Shown here one piece after another: positions 9,018 to 17,328 of a DNA stretch of 26,825 nucleotides. The translations under genes and the position numbers were made by a program. Location of the stretch: NCBI GenBank assembly GCA_035547775.1, contig DASZUC010000029.1, positions 1 to 26,825 on the forward strand, written 5' to 3'. Source of the stretch: DASZUC01 sp035547775. Its GTDB lineage: Bacteria; Patescibacteriota; Saccharimonadia; Saccharimonadales; UBA4665. The notes beneath the pieces are model-generated. The model was given only the letters and a program-made list of their open reading frames with translations, searched no databases and was not told the DNA's origin. The stretch's first letter is position 1, and the number at the start of each line of letters is the position of its first letter.

Positions 9018-12000
9018 TTATTGCGTCCCCACTACCACGTAATCGAACTGATACGTCACGTTATTTTGAGCAGCCTGGGTCAAGATGATCTGGTAGCCGG
9101 TTTCGGTCTTGATCAAATAGATAGGCAGACCGATGCTGTCGGTGTTATCGGGTGAGAAGACAATTTTCGGCGTCTTGGCAAACGGCTTGTCGAAGGTGAT
9201 GTGAGCTATGGCGCCTGGCGCCAGAGTCTCGCCGTCACCCGCCTTGACAGAGATGGCGATCGTGCCAGCAGTATCTGTGCCATCGATGGTGACACTGCCC
9301 TGCTGACCGGCCGCGGCGTCAGTCAGGCCGGTCGGTGCAGCACCGCCGCTCAACAGATGGCCGGACACCAGAATGTCTTGGAAGCTGGCCAGACCGCTGA
9401 CCGTCAAGTTACCGCCGACAGAGGCATTCCCGTTAACCGTCAAGCTCCCGGTGGTGGTGAGGCCGCCGACATTCAGGTCGTTGGCAATGCTTGCGCTGCC
9501 GGTGATCTGTAAGCTGGAGACGGTCATAGCGCCCTGCAACGGAGCTGTGTAGAACTGCGGCCGAATTAACACCGAGATTTCACCGCTGCCGCCGGTCAGG
9601 CTTTGCTGGGCATAACCTACAATGTAGCCCGAGCCGTTCATCTTGGCGCCAACACCAGGGGTGCTGGACAGGCCAATAGGATCGCCGACGTTAATCGGAC
9701 CGTTGGAGTCGTTGACCTCGACAGGCACCTGGCCCACCAGAGAGACTAAAGCGTTAGTGTTGTGGTAATCACCGTCGCAGGTGTGATTGGTTTCAGAGCA
9801 GCTAGGGCCGTTACCGACAAAGCCGGAGTTATCAGAGGTAGCACCCACAATAGGCAGGTTAGGGCTTGTCGACAATTCCACTTTACCGCTATTGTCACTA
9901 GTGTAGCTGACCAAACGGTGCAGGCTCGGCTTGTTATTTTGATCGACCGGGAAGTATTCGGCGTAGTCGGCGCCATTTGTGACATATGAAATGTGTGTGC
10001 CAGTGTCGCATGAGCTTGAGCTGGCGACAGCCGAAATGCTACCGTCACGGGTCATGCCACCAGCGCTGTTGGCAAAGAAGGTAACATAGTCGTTAGGATC
10101 GTCCAGCGAGCCCAAGCTGTCACAAAGCTGGTTGGTGTAGGCCAATTTCAAGATGTTGGCGTTGTCGCCAGGGATAGAGTCAGTGTTATAGATCTCTACT
10201 GAGGCGGTGGCATCACCAGATATATTATTAGTCACAACCAGCTGTCCGTTGAGAGCGCTGCTACCGGTCGAGCCGACAGTAAATAAGGCCGCGCCGTTAG
10301 AATCCTGTATGTGTAGCATGTCAGCAGCCTGACTGGCTGAACCCTGAATAATCAAGCCAGCTTCGTTAGAAGTGGTAGTTGTAACAGATAAGGTTGCCTT
10401 GTAGGCTGCAGTGCCGCCAGTGGCATTAAGTATGACACCCACACCGCCGGGGTTAGGCTGTGTGGAATAGAAGATATCCGGCCGACCATCGCCATCAGCA
10501 TCAGCAATGGCAATATCGGTCGGCTGAAGACTAAACGTACCGCCTACACCGATCACAATGGGCGCCCCAAGCGTGCCAGTGCCAGTTCCCTGGAGAACTG
10601 CCACCTGTAGACTGCCCTCGTCGGCAACAACAACATCTAAATTACCGTCGCCGTTCATATCAGCTATGGCAAGACCGCGTGGAGCGCTGCTAGCACCCGT
10701 AGTATAGGCAACTTGGGCACCAAAACCAAAGGGGCCCCCGCCAGCATTAAGCAAAACGCTTACAGTATTATCGCCACTATTGGTGGCAACAATGTCTGGA
10801 CGGCCATCCCCGTTTAGATCACCAACCTTGACGCCCAGGGGAGCAGTCCCTGTGGCATAAGTAATGCCACCGGCAAATGTACCATTGCCATTGTTTAGTA
10901 ATACTGAAACCGTGTTGTCGCCGCCATCAGCTGTGATAATGTCTGGCCAACCATCACTGTTGACGTCTGCTACGGTTATTCCGTTAGGGCCACCACTGGT
11001 AGCGTTAACGTTGTAGAGGACTTGAGAAGCAAAAGTGCCGTTTCCATTATTTATGTAAACTGAGACTTGATTGGTGGAGTTGTCAGAAGCAATCAGATCC
11101 GGATGGCCGTCGGCATTGACATCGCCGGAGGTCAAGCCCTGAACGGCGAGGCTTCCCGCCATTGCGTAGGTAGTCGGACCACTAAAGCTTGTGCCAGCAC
11201 CATTATTCATAAAGACCGAGATAGAGGGGTTACCGACAGAAACCTGACCAATACCGGCGGCATCCGGGTGGCCATCGCCGTTCCAGTCGCCAGTAGTCAC
11301 AGCATAGGCGTCCGAACTAAAACCTGAGCCACTAACTGACAGGTTAGTTACAGCCGTGTAGGTGCCCGTGCCGTTAGCGTTATTTAAGAACACATCTAGG
11401 AAAGGATTGTGGCTAAAGGCATTGATTGAACCAACAACACTATCAATCGAGCCATCACCATTAAAGTCTGCCAGTGATAAGGCATATGAATATTGCATAG
11501 CGTTGGCGTTCATATATGTCTGTGTGCCGGCAGTATAATTACCGCTACCCCAGTGAGGATTAATGTAGCTCAGTTCGTTACCGCCAATAGCAATGCGTTT
11601 GTTTTTGGTATCACCAGTTAGGACATTGAAGCCGCTGGCAGTTTGCAGCGTAAAGGCCGTGGTGCTGCCGCTGTTGGTCTTGATGGCAACATTATTGGTC
11701 TTGGTAGTATTACCCAAGGTTATGGTGGTGGCGTTGGTTGTGCCGAGATTGAGTACGCCATTAGAGCCGCCGCTGCCGCCGGTGCCGGCGTCCAGCGTTA
11801 AGTTGCCGCCCGTGGTGTTGGCTCCAGTGTTGTTGCCGCCTTGAATCGTTAAACTGTGAGATGTACCGCTGCTGACGGAGCTGCCCTGAATAGTGGCCGT
11901 CTGGTTAAATGTTTGAGTGGTACCCCCAACAGTTAAATTGCCGCCGAGCGTGGTGTTGCCGCTGGTATCTACGGTGATGTTTGAGGCTGTCACCGCCAAG

Positions 12001-15000
12001 CTGGCAGTGCCGGTGTTAATAGTTGAAGCCACATTACCGCTGCGCAGCGTAAAGGCTCCAGCGCTGGCGTTACCAATCGTTGTAGTACCAGATCCAGTTG
12101 CGTTTAGACTAACTGTGCCGGCTGCTGTTAAGCCAACTACTGTTAAATTGCCTGAGGCATCCACTTTGGCGATTGGCGAGCCGCCGGCACTGCTAACCAG
12201 ATCAATAATGTCCTGGCCAGAGGCACCTTGAATCGTGGCAGCCACACTGGCAGCCCGCGCCTGGATGTTGAAGTTGGCGCTGGTTTGCTGAGTAGTCTGG
12301 TTAAAAATGTAGGCTGTATCACCGGAGCCGGCATTGGCGCCGCTACAGTTAGCAACAGTTTGCAAACAAATGATGTCGTTTGCAGCAAGCACAGGGTAGC
12401 TAACATTAACCGCTGTCGCTTGGCTGGCGTTAGTTTTAATAGTTATTGAGCCACCGGCGGCCGGGCTGGCCAGCACCAGCTGTCCGGCTGTAGTACCAAC
12501 TACGCCAAGCGTCAGGCCTGAGGCTCCTTGCAGAGTCAGGCCGCCGGTGGCTGTCAGATTGCCAGCGTTCTGACTTAAGACAGAATTGCCCAAACTGCTA
12601 CCCGTACCGGTAAAGACGGGCAGAGTGCCAACCGTGCCGCTGCCGCTGATGCCACCACCAGGCGTGCCGGAACAGTTACCACTTGAGTCACAAACGTCAT
12701 TGCCGTTGTGCTGCAGGTTGGTGCCGGTAAAGTTGGCGGTGGTGTCATTATATTTAGCAACATTGCCGCTTAGACGGGCGTCATTGACCGTACCGGAGGT
12801 AATTTGATTACCGTTAATGGCAATTGGCACACTGTTGGCCAGAGTCAGCTGACCCTGGGCATTCACGTTAAAGGTAGCTACATCTGATGCATCACCGTAG
12901 CTGCCGGCCGTCACTGTGGTGTTGCTAAGGCCAACACTCACCGTGCCATTACCGTTGTTAACCGTAATGCCGGCCCCTGCACCAATATTAGCCAGAGTGA
13001 AGTTGCCACTGGAGGTGCCAACGAGCAGTTGGCCACCGGTCGGGGTATTAATTTGTCCCGTGCCACCATTGGCAATGGTTAGCGGGCTGCCTAGCGTCAG
13101 ACCTGCAAACGTGGGGCTGGATGTGGTAGCAATCGGCTGAGGTGTAGAAAAGGTTAATGTGCCAGTGCCGCTGACGGATATTTCATTGGCCGTGCCTTGA
13201 ATTGTGATACTGCCAGAAGTGCCGTTAATATCCGTGACACCACCGCCACCGCCTGAGCCCTTAAGACAATTTGAAAAGAATAATTTGCCAGTGCCATCGG
13301 TGGTCAGACACTGGCCGCCACCACCATCGGCGCTCGGTAAGGTAAAGTTTACCGGTCCGCCGCTGCCCGCAGCCAACAATCTGACTGTGTGCGTACCGCT
13401 GCCTATGGTCAGGCCGCCACTACCCTGAACCGACAGATTGCCGCTATCAATAATGTCGCCGCTCAGCTGGCTGAGGGCTGAGTTACTTATAGTACTGCTG
13501 CCGGTGAACATGGCAATCGTATTGGCCGTCGGCGAGCCTGTTGCCGTCACGCCACCGCTGTTAGCCCCAGTACAGTTGCCAGCTTCTTTAATACATACCG
13601 TTCCGCCAGTGATTGGCAAGCTATAGGTCTGATTAGAGCTCAAAGCCGCGTTTAGCTGCAAGGTACCGGCAAAGCCATCATTGGTGCCATCTAGGAACTT
13701 CAGCACACCCAAGCTGGTGGTTGAACCCAGCGTTTCTACGCCCTGAACGCCTAAGTTATTGTGAAATGTGGAATTACCATTAACATTGGCGCCGCCGGCG
13801 CTAATATTGAGCGCATTTGTAAGGGTTGCGCCGGCGAAACTTGGTGTTGATGTTACATCAATTCCCTGCGGCAAAGATAAGGTTATGTTACCGGAGCTGC
13901 TCGAGGCAATCACTTGGTTGGCGGTACCGTTGATTGACACTACCCCGCTGTTGCTCAATAGGCTACCGGTCATGTTCAGGCCGCTGCCTAGAGTAATGGC
14001 ACCGCTAGCACCGCTAATAGAAGTTACGGTTGATACCGGTGCGCCAACCACTTGACTGTAGTCAATGATGCCGTTAATAATTTGGCCGGTTTGGTCGACG
14101 ACAAATTTGTTAGTACCGCCGACAGCCAATTCTATGAGATTGCCGCTGCCGGTTTTGTTGATGTGTATGCTGGAGTTATTGCTGGCGTCTCCCTGAACCG
14201 TTGCCGGCCCGAGGTTAACTGCCACATTGCCCGACCCACCTGAGGCAACCTGCAAGTTATAGCTGCCATTGCCGCTGTTGCTGATTACGACGCTGCCGTC
14301 ACTGGAAGTCAAGCCTGTCACGCCGCTGTTGGTGATCGTCGTACCGCTAATCGAGATGCCGCTGCCGGCGTTAAGAGTCAAATCACCGCTTAAGCCCTGC
14401 AGGCTGTTAACGACGTGTTCATTTGTGCCGCTGCCGGCTTGCTGCAAAACATTATTGCTAAGGGATAGGCGGTTATTGACCACGACTAGGCCGCTGCCCA
14501 AGCCAATCGTACCGGAGGCGCCGCCAAGGCTGGTGACGGACGTGCCGGGAGTTAAATTAACAAATTGGCTGGCGTTGTAGTAGTACAGGCTGTTGCTGGA
14601 CTTGTTGTAGTAGATCTGCCCGGCGACAGGGTTAGTCGGTGTCTGTGTAGGAGTCAGAACGAGATTGTTGGAGACATTCAGCTGGCCATTAACATCCAGT
14701 TGGCTGTTTTCCGCCAGCTTCAGCTTACCAGCCTCCTTAACTTGATCAAGCGATAAGTTACTAACGGCGTATTTGGGGCTATTTTGGTCGTTATTAGGGT
14801 GTTTGCCGGCCAGATTTGTAATAACTGCGCCCACTGCCACAACCAGCATGACCACCAAAGCTACAGTGGTCGTGCGCAGCGCTGTCTGGTTATAGCCAAA
14901 CAGTGAAGTTTTTGTTTTAGGTTGGGCCACAGCTGCGACCGTAGGCTCGGTCACAACAGGCGCCGGCTGCTCAGAAGGCGGCGGCGTCAACTGTACGGGC

Positions 15001-15113
15001 TGAGCTTGTGTCGGCCCTGGATCCTGCATATGCAGATATGGGGACGTCTCTAAACTCAAACCACCCGTTGATGGCTGTATATGCTGCTCAAGACTTGTAT
15101 CTGCCGGAGGCAT
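9018..15113 (-). CDS. giant membrane-anchored fibre/adhesin-like protein with one FG-GAP propeller
   Basis: A 2031-aa predicted surface protein and the first gene of the giant pair. Residues 1-70 form a Pro/Gln-rich cytoplasmic tail that also begins with PADTSLEQ. KTSLFGYN precedes a single membrane span at about 81-101, so the bulk is extracytoplasmic. Residues ~130-1190 are fibre-like beta modules with NGGTG, TSLxGASGxI and CLQTVANC-type Cys pairs. Residues ~1195-1567 hold seven FG-GAP repeats (DFNGDGSID to DADGDGRPD), predicting a seven-bladed propeller. Residues ~1712-1855 form a domain opening with DYAEYFP, reminiscent of phage tail-spike/peptidase G2-like C-terminal regions; catalytic activity cannot be judged. 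The last ~90 residues are a beta-rich cap. A promoter lies 55 bp upstream behind an A-rich leader without a clear Shine-Dalgarno. Its stop is one base before the second giant's ATG, so the two proteins are probably made together. Confidence 0.9.
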   Translation of the reverse strand: MPPADTSLEQHIQPSTGGLSLETSPYLHMQDPGPTQAQPVQLTPPPSEQPAPVVTEPTVAAVAQPKTKTSLFGYNQTALRTTTVALVVMLVVAVGAVITNLAGKHPNNDQNSPKYAVSNLSLDQVKEAGKLKLAENSQLDVNGQLNVSNNLVLTPTQTPTNPVAGQIYYNKSSNSLYYYNASQFVNLTPGTSVTSLGGASGTIGLGSGLVVVNNRLSLSNNVLQQAGSGTNEHVVNSLQGLSGDLTLNAGSGISISGTTITNSGVTGLTSSDGSVVISNSGNGSYNLQVASGGSGNVAVNLGPATVQGDASNNSSIHINKTGSGNLIELAVGGTNKFVVDQTGQIINGIIDYSQVVGAPVSTVTSISGASGAITLGSGLNMTGSLLSNSGVVSINGTANQVIASSSSGNITLSLPQGIDVTSTPSFAGATLTNALNISAGGANVNGNSTFHNNLGVQGVETLGSTTSLGVLKFLDGTNDGFAGTLQLNAALSSNQTYSLPITGGTVCIKEAGNCTGANSGGVTATGSPTANTIAMFTGSSTISNSALSQLSGDIIDSGNLSVQGSGGLTIGSGTHTVRLLAAGSGGPVNFTLPSADGGGGQCLTTDGTGKLFFSNCLKGSGGGGGVTDINGTSGSITIQGTANEISVSGTGTLTFSTPQPIATTSSPTFAGLTLGSPLTIANGGTGQINTPTGGQLLVGTSSGNFTLANIGAGAGITVNNGNGTVSVGLSNTTVTAGSYGDASDVATFNVNAQGQLTLANSVPIAINGNQITSGTVNDARLSGNVAKYNDTTANFTGTNLQHNGNDVCDSSGNCSGTPGGGISGSGTVGTLPVFTGTGSSLGNSVLSQNAGNLTATGGLTLQGASGLTLGVVGTTAGQLVLASPAAGGSITIKTNASQATAVNVSYPVLAANDIICLQTVANCSGANAGSGDTAYIFNQTTQQTSANFNIQARAASVAATIQGASGQDIIDLVSSAGGSPIAKVDASGNLTVVGLTAAGTVSLNATGSGTTTIGNASAGAFTLRSGNVASTINTGTASLAVTASNITVDTSGNTTLGGNLTVGGTTQTFNQTATIQGSSVSSGTSHSLTIQGGNNTGANTTGGNLTLDAGTGGSGGSNGVLNLGTTNATTITLGNTTKTNNVAIKTNSGSTTAFTLQTASGFNVLTGDTKNKRIAIGGNELSYINPHWGSGNYTAGTQTYMNANAMQYSYALSLADFNGDGSIDSVVGSINAFSHNPFLDVFLNNANGTGTYTAVTNLSVSGSGFSSDAYAVTTGDWNGDGHPDAAGIGQVSVGNPSISVFMNNGAGTSFSGPTTYAMAGSLAVQGLTSGDVNADGHPDLIASDNSTNQVSVYINNGNGTFASQVLYNVNATSGGPNGITVADVNSDGWPDIITADGGDNTVSVLLNNGNGTFAGGITYATGTAPLGVKVGDLNGDGRPDIVATNSGDNTVSVLLNAGGGPFGFGAQVAYTTGASSAPRGLAIADMNGDGNLDVVVADEGSLQVAVLQGTGTGTLGAPIVIGVGGTFSLQPTDIAIADADGDGRPDIFYSTQPNPGGVGVILNATGGTAAYKATLSVTTTTSNEAGLIIQGSASQAADMLHIQDSNGAALFTVGSTGSSALNGQLVVTNNISGDATASVEIYNTDSIPGDNANILKLAYTNQLCDSLGSLDDPNDYVTFFANSAGGMTRDGSISAVASSSSCDTGTHISYVTNGADYAEYFPVDQNNKPSLHRLVSYTSDNSGKVELSTSPNLPIVGATSDNSGFVGNGPSCSETNHTCDGDYHNTNALVSLVGQVPVEVNDSNGPINVGDPIGLSSTPGVGAKMNGSGYIVGYAQQSLTGGSGEISVLIRPQFYTAPLQGAMTVSSLQITGSASIANDLNVGGLTTTGSLTVNGNASVGGNLTVSGLASFQDILVSGHLLSGGAAPTGLTDAAAGQQGSVTIDGTDTAGTIAISVKAGDGETLAPGAIAHITFDKPFAKTPKIVFSPDNTDSIGLPIYLIKTETGYQIILTQAAQNNVTYQFDYVVVGTQ
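9550..9980 (-). other. DYAEYF-type C-terminal domain of the 2031-aa protein
   Basis: The domain begins NGADYAEYFP and runs through VGDPIGLSSTPGVGAKM and IVGYAQQSL to an ISVLIRPQFY strand. The VGDxIxxSxxxGVGxK and VIG-x-AQ segments match the ectodomain of the adjacent 271-aa protein. Three cysteines lie in or near GPSCSETNHTCDGD. Similar regions are known from tail-spike-like proteins; assignment here is by motif memory. Confidence 0.55.
10415..11530 (-). repeat. FG-GAP propeller block (seven blades) of the 2031-aa protein
   Basis: Seven loops are seen: DFNGDGSID, DWNGDGHPD, DVNADGHPD, DVNSDGWPD, DLNGDGRPD, DMNGDGNLD and DADGDGRPD. They are separated by about 50-60 residues with VSVLLNNGNGTF-like strands. 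The block sits in the same place relative to flanking fibre modules as block 1 of the 2188-aa protein: both follow an ELSYINPHWGxG- or EVSYLNPNWGTG-like lead-in and end with LNxTGG. Confidence 0.85.
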
Positions 15114-15167
15114 GACTTTTTAGTTTTGTTTTTGTTTTTGAACCTTTTATTTTGAAGTTCTGCTTAC

Positions 15168-15196
15168 ATTTTAGACCCCTGATATCTCTCTTGCAA
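15168..15196 (-). promoter_or_regulatory. promoter for the giant surface-protein pair
   Basis: On the minus strand TTGCAA (15191-15196) is followed after 17 bases by TAAAAT (15168-15173), 5/6 match. The mRNA leader would be about 50 bases of A-rich sequence. The -35 lies within TGCTTGCAAG, a 10-mer also present at the -35 of the 148-aa gene. The sequence between here and the 271-aa gene has no clear terminator, so read-through from that gene is possible. Confidence 0.5.
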
Positions 15197-15272
15197 GCAA
15201 AATGAACACTTTTTTAATGCAATTTTATAAAGTTATCCACAGCGCCAACAGAGGTAGCCCCAATCTTGCGGA

Positions 15273-16088
15273 TCAATGTAGCAGCAAAAAGATCGTAAAA
15301 CCGGCGATTACGGCCGTTAATGATGCGACCGTCAGCACCGATCCCAGTGTCCGGAAAATGGCGAATTTAGCCAGCGGGTTTCGGCCGATGGAAATGATAC
15401 TGCCGTAGATTGAAGCGTAGGTCAAAGTGATCAGCGCCGTCAGCCCTACCAAGGCCACAATCAGGGCCACAATAATGCGGGCCGTCGACACCGTGTGCCC
15501 GGTGAGCGCCTTGGCCAGCCGCTGCAGATTGTTCAGGCTGGCGCTGGCGTTGGTAGCCGTACCCACGGCTATGCTCAGACGCACGTAGCCAACAATAATC
15601 TGATGCTGCTTACCCTGTACATCGGTCACCGTCTCTGAGGTCGAACCGACTGTGCTGCTGTCGAAGGCCGTTTGGGCTAAGCCAATGACATGGGCACCGG
15701 GAGCAGCCTTCATGCCCACGCCGTTAAACGGCGAAACGCTGATCTGGTCGCCGACCTTGATATCACCGTTAACATTGCTGACCAAGGTGTTAACCGTGCC
15801 GTTGGTAGCAATTTGGATGTTGCCGGCGTTGGGGTCCACGGCCAACAGCGAATCATTGGTGGCGACAGCTACACCCAACAAACGCTCACCGTTTTTGGTG
15901 TTTGCTGCCTGCACCGCATCTGTCTGAGTCGGATCCAGGCTGACTAAGCTGCCGTTGGTGATGTGGCCGTCCGCCTGATAAGAGTGGGAGATATTGGCCG
16001 AGGATGCACCTGCAGGAGCTAAGCCGGACAGCAACAGCAGTACGCCGGAACTGGCGATGAGTAAGCGAAATCTGCCCACGCGCTTCAT
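15273..16088 (-). CDS. signal-peptide protein with fibre-domain-like ectodomain and C-terminal two-TM hairpin
   Basis: A 271-aa predicted membrane protein. MKRVGRFRLL plus a hydrophobic stretch ending near AGAS (residue ~29) is a good signal peptide. Residues 30-175 form a beta-rich extracytoplasmic domain with GSLVSLD, LLGVAV, VGDQISVSPFNGVGMK and HVIGLAQ. This pattern also appears in the DYAEYF domain of the 2031-aa giant. Two membrane spans follow at about 203-226 and 247-269, joined by a short SIGRNPLAKF loop. That loop resembles the RNP/RQP loop of ATP synthase subunit c, but the second helix has no acidic residue, so proton carriage is unlikely. A TGGTATAAT extended -10 lies 10 bases before the ATG, and the signal peptide supports this start. 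It lies upstream of the giants on the same strand and is a candidate partner or anchor; function unknown. Confidence 0.85.
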   Translation of the reverse strand: MKRVGRFRLLIASSGVLLLLSGLAPAGASSANISHSYQADGHITNGSLVSLDPTQTDAVQAANTKNGERLLGVAVATNDSLLAVDPNAGNIQIATNGTVNTLVSNVNGDIKVGDQISVSPFNGVGMKAAPGAHVIGLAQTAFDSSTVGSTSETVTDVQGKQHQIIVGYVRLSIAVGTATNASASLNNLQRLAKALTGHTVSTARIIVALIVALVGLTALITLTYASIYGSIISIGRNPLAKFAIFRTLGSVLTVASLTAVIAGFTIFLLLH

Positions 16089-16098
16089 ACTGCTTACG

Positions 16099-16125
16099 AT
16101 TATACCACTGTTTATTTTTGTTCAA
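16099..16125 (-). promoter_or_regulatory. extended -10 promoter for the 271-aa gene, near-leaderless
   Basis: On the minus strand TGGTATAAT gives a perfect extended -10 (TATAAT at 16099-16104). A TTGAAC lies 15 bases upstream (16120-16125), short for a -35. The expected start site is only 3-4 bases before the ATG at 16086-16088. The string CAGTGGTATAA recurs exactly at the promoter of the 137-aa gene. Confidence 0.6.
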
Positions 16126-16543
16126 GCCCTACAACAATTATGTTCGTTTGAGCCGCATATGGCAGATCTGGGACTTAACTCTCGTTTTTGGGCATTATGG
16201 GGCATCAACTTGCCGGTCTTCAATTCACTCATATTGCTCCTCTAGCCGTAGATATTATTGCAACACCGTTTTTTAAACTTTAGCACATTAACAGATAAGT
16301 GTTGCGACTGCATAGTCACAAATTACAGCTACGACATATAAAGTTAGAATGCTAACTGATGTACTCAATCACACAACAATGATCAAGACAAAATGAGAAC
16401 ATTTGCCTACATTTGCGCTCAATATTTTTCACAAAAATTCCCACCAAAAATGCCAAAATCACGTTTTTGAACTGAACACTATATAAGGTATTGCAAGGGA
16501 GGAATATAATATAAGTAGTCTTAAAGCGTAGAAGACCAAAATT
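16126..16543. other. AT-rich intergenic region between divergent genes
   Basis: No credible gene on either strand. It holds the divergent start regions of the 271-aa and 178-aa genes, a small GTTAG/CTAAC hairpin near 16344, and two close copies of ACATTTGC (about 16399-16416). A TATAAT at 16505-16510 is 33 bases before the 178-aa ATG but lacks a good -35. Confidence 0.5.
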
Positions 16544-17080
16544 ATGAGAACAAACGAATCACTCTTTGAATTAAAGATGGAGCACGGACTCTGGCAGTTC
16601 GTGGCGTCCGTAGGACCTAAGCCACCGACAGACGACAAACAGATAGCGCACAGTACTGACATTAACACCTTGGGCAAGCTCCCACACGCTCTGCAGGCCG
16701 AGTCGACGCACATTGGCTGGGTCTCGCTGTTTGGCTTACGCCGCAGCTCTCGAGAGGTTGTAGTGCGCTGGGAAACCGATCAAGTCGATGAGGCTGAAGC
16801 GTTGCGTTGTGGCGTCACAGGCCTACTGAAGGCTGTATCGCATCTGGAGGTACCAGCTCAAATTACCCGAATCAGCATGGCCGATCGAGCCAGCGCCACT
16901 AAGATTAACAGCGACCGCTGGCTGGGCGAACTGCACGACATAACTGGGCAGCTAGCCGAGTTTGATGCAGAAGAGCCTAACGCCGTTATTTGGCCCAGCG
17001 ACCACGAACTATGGAAGACCGTTTGGACGGTTTCACCCATCGAAGACCCCATCCCAAGACCACGGTTGAGTTTTGAGTAA
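16544..17080 (+). CDS. hypothetical protein, 178 aa
   Basis: No family recognised. It is a soluble, mixed alpha/beta sequence without signal peptide, membrane span or cysteine-rich motif. It has five tryptophans in SVGPKP, GWVSLF, VVVRWETD, SDRWLGEL, VIWPSD and ELWKTVWTV-type contexts, mostly in the C-terminal half. The ATG at 16544 gives the longest frame. No Shine-Dalgarno lies close to it, although GGAGG occurs about 45 bases upstream near a TATAAT. The 3' end overlaps the -35 box of the tRNA promoter, so the tRNAs could also receive read-through. It could be a short lineage-specific protein. Confidence 0.7.
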   Translation: MRTNESLFELKMEHGLWQFVASVGPKPPTDDKQIAHSTDINTLGKLPHALQAESTHIGWVSLFGLRRSSREVVVRWETDQVDEAEALRCGVTGLLKAVSHLEVPAQITRISMADRASATKINSDRWLGELHDITGQLAEFDAEEPNAVIWPSDHELWKTVWTVSPIEDPIPRPRLSFE

Positions 17081-17094
17081 TTTTTCGGTAGAAT
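17066..17094 (+). promoter_or_regulatory. promoter for the tRNA-Ala/tRNA-Ile pair
   Basis: TTGAGT (17066-17071), 17-base spacer, TAGAAT (17089-17094), matching 4/6 and 5/6. The -35 overlaps the end of the 178-aa gene. The start site would be near 17101, about 28 bases before tRNA-Ala. Confidence 0.6.
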
Positions 17095-17128
17095 ACATCG
17101 GTAGTTTGAAGCGGGTACGCCCGTTTGC

Positions 17129-17205
17129 GGGGCGTTAGCTCAGTTGGCTAGAGCACCTGCTTTGCAAGCAGGGGGTCATCGGTTCGAATCCGATACGCTC
17201 CACCA
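17129..17205 (+). tRNA. tRNA-Ala (anticodon TGC)
   Basis: Full cloverleaf: 7-bp acceptor GGGGCGT/ACGCTCC, D arm GCTC-AGTTGGCTA-GAGC, anticodon arm CCTGC-TTTGCAA-GCAGG with TGC, T arm ATCGG-TTCGAAT-CCGAT, discriminator A and encoded CCA. The G3:T70 pair in the acceptor is the alanine identity element. The gene normally sits between 16S and 23S on the rRNA strand; here it is on the opposite strand. Confidence 0.98.
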
Positions 17206-17216
17206 CTACATGTATA

Positions 17217-17254
17217 CAATTTTGCAAACCAAGCCTTGGCTGTTTGCAAAATTG
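17217..17254 (+). other. long perfect hairpin between the tRNA genes
   Basis: A 13-bp perfect stem (CAATTTTGCAAAC/GTTTGCAAAATTG) encloses a further AGCC-TT-GGCT stem. No T-run follows, so it is not a typical terminator. It is more likely a processing site in the tRNA precursor or an operator; this is inference. Confidence 0.6.
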
Positions 17255-17283
17255 AGAGGAGAAACGTAGCTCTAGGCCGAAGC

Positions 17284-17302
17284 TTTTGGCCTACGGCCAA
17301 AA
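17284..17302 (+). other. second hairpin between the tRNA genes
   Basis: An 8-bp perfect stem TTTTGGCC-TAC-GGCCAAAA. It sits inside a larger imperfect fold: GAAACGTAGCTCT near 17260 can pair with the AGGAGCGTACGTTTC segment near 17310. Together with the preceding hairpin it fills most of the 123-bp tRNA spacer with structure. Confidence 0.5.
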
Positions 17303-17328
17303 CGAGGCAGGAGCGTACGTTTCGACGA

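Noticed and set aside
9550..9980. Autoproteolytic peptidase activity for the DYAEYF domain
   Set aside because: The motif recalls tail-spike C-terminal domains, but I cannot identify catalytic residues with confidence, so only the domain resemblance is reported.
2955..14756. Numerous plus-strand open frames opposite the giant genes
   Set aside because: Repetitive Gly/Thr/Asn-rich coding sequence leaves antisense frames open. They give low-complexity Pro/Val/Leu products with no initiation signals.
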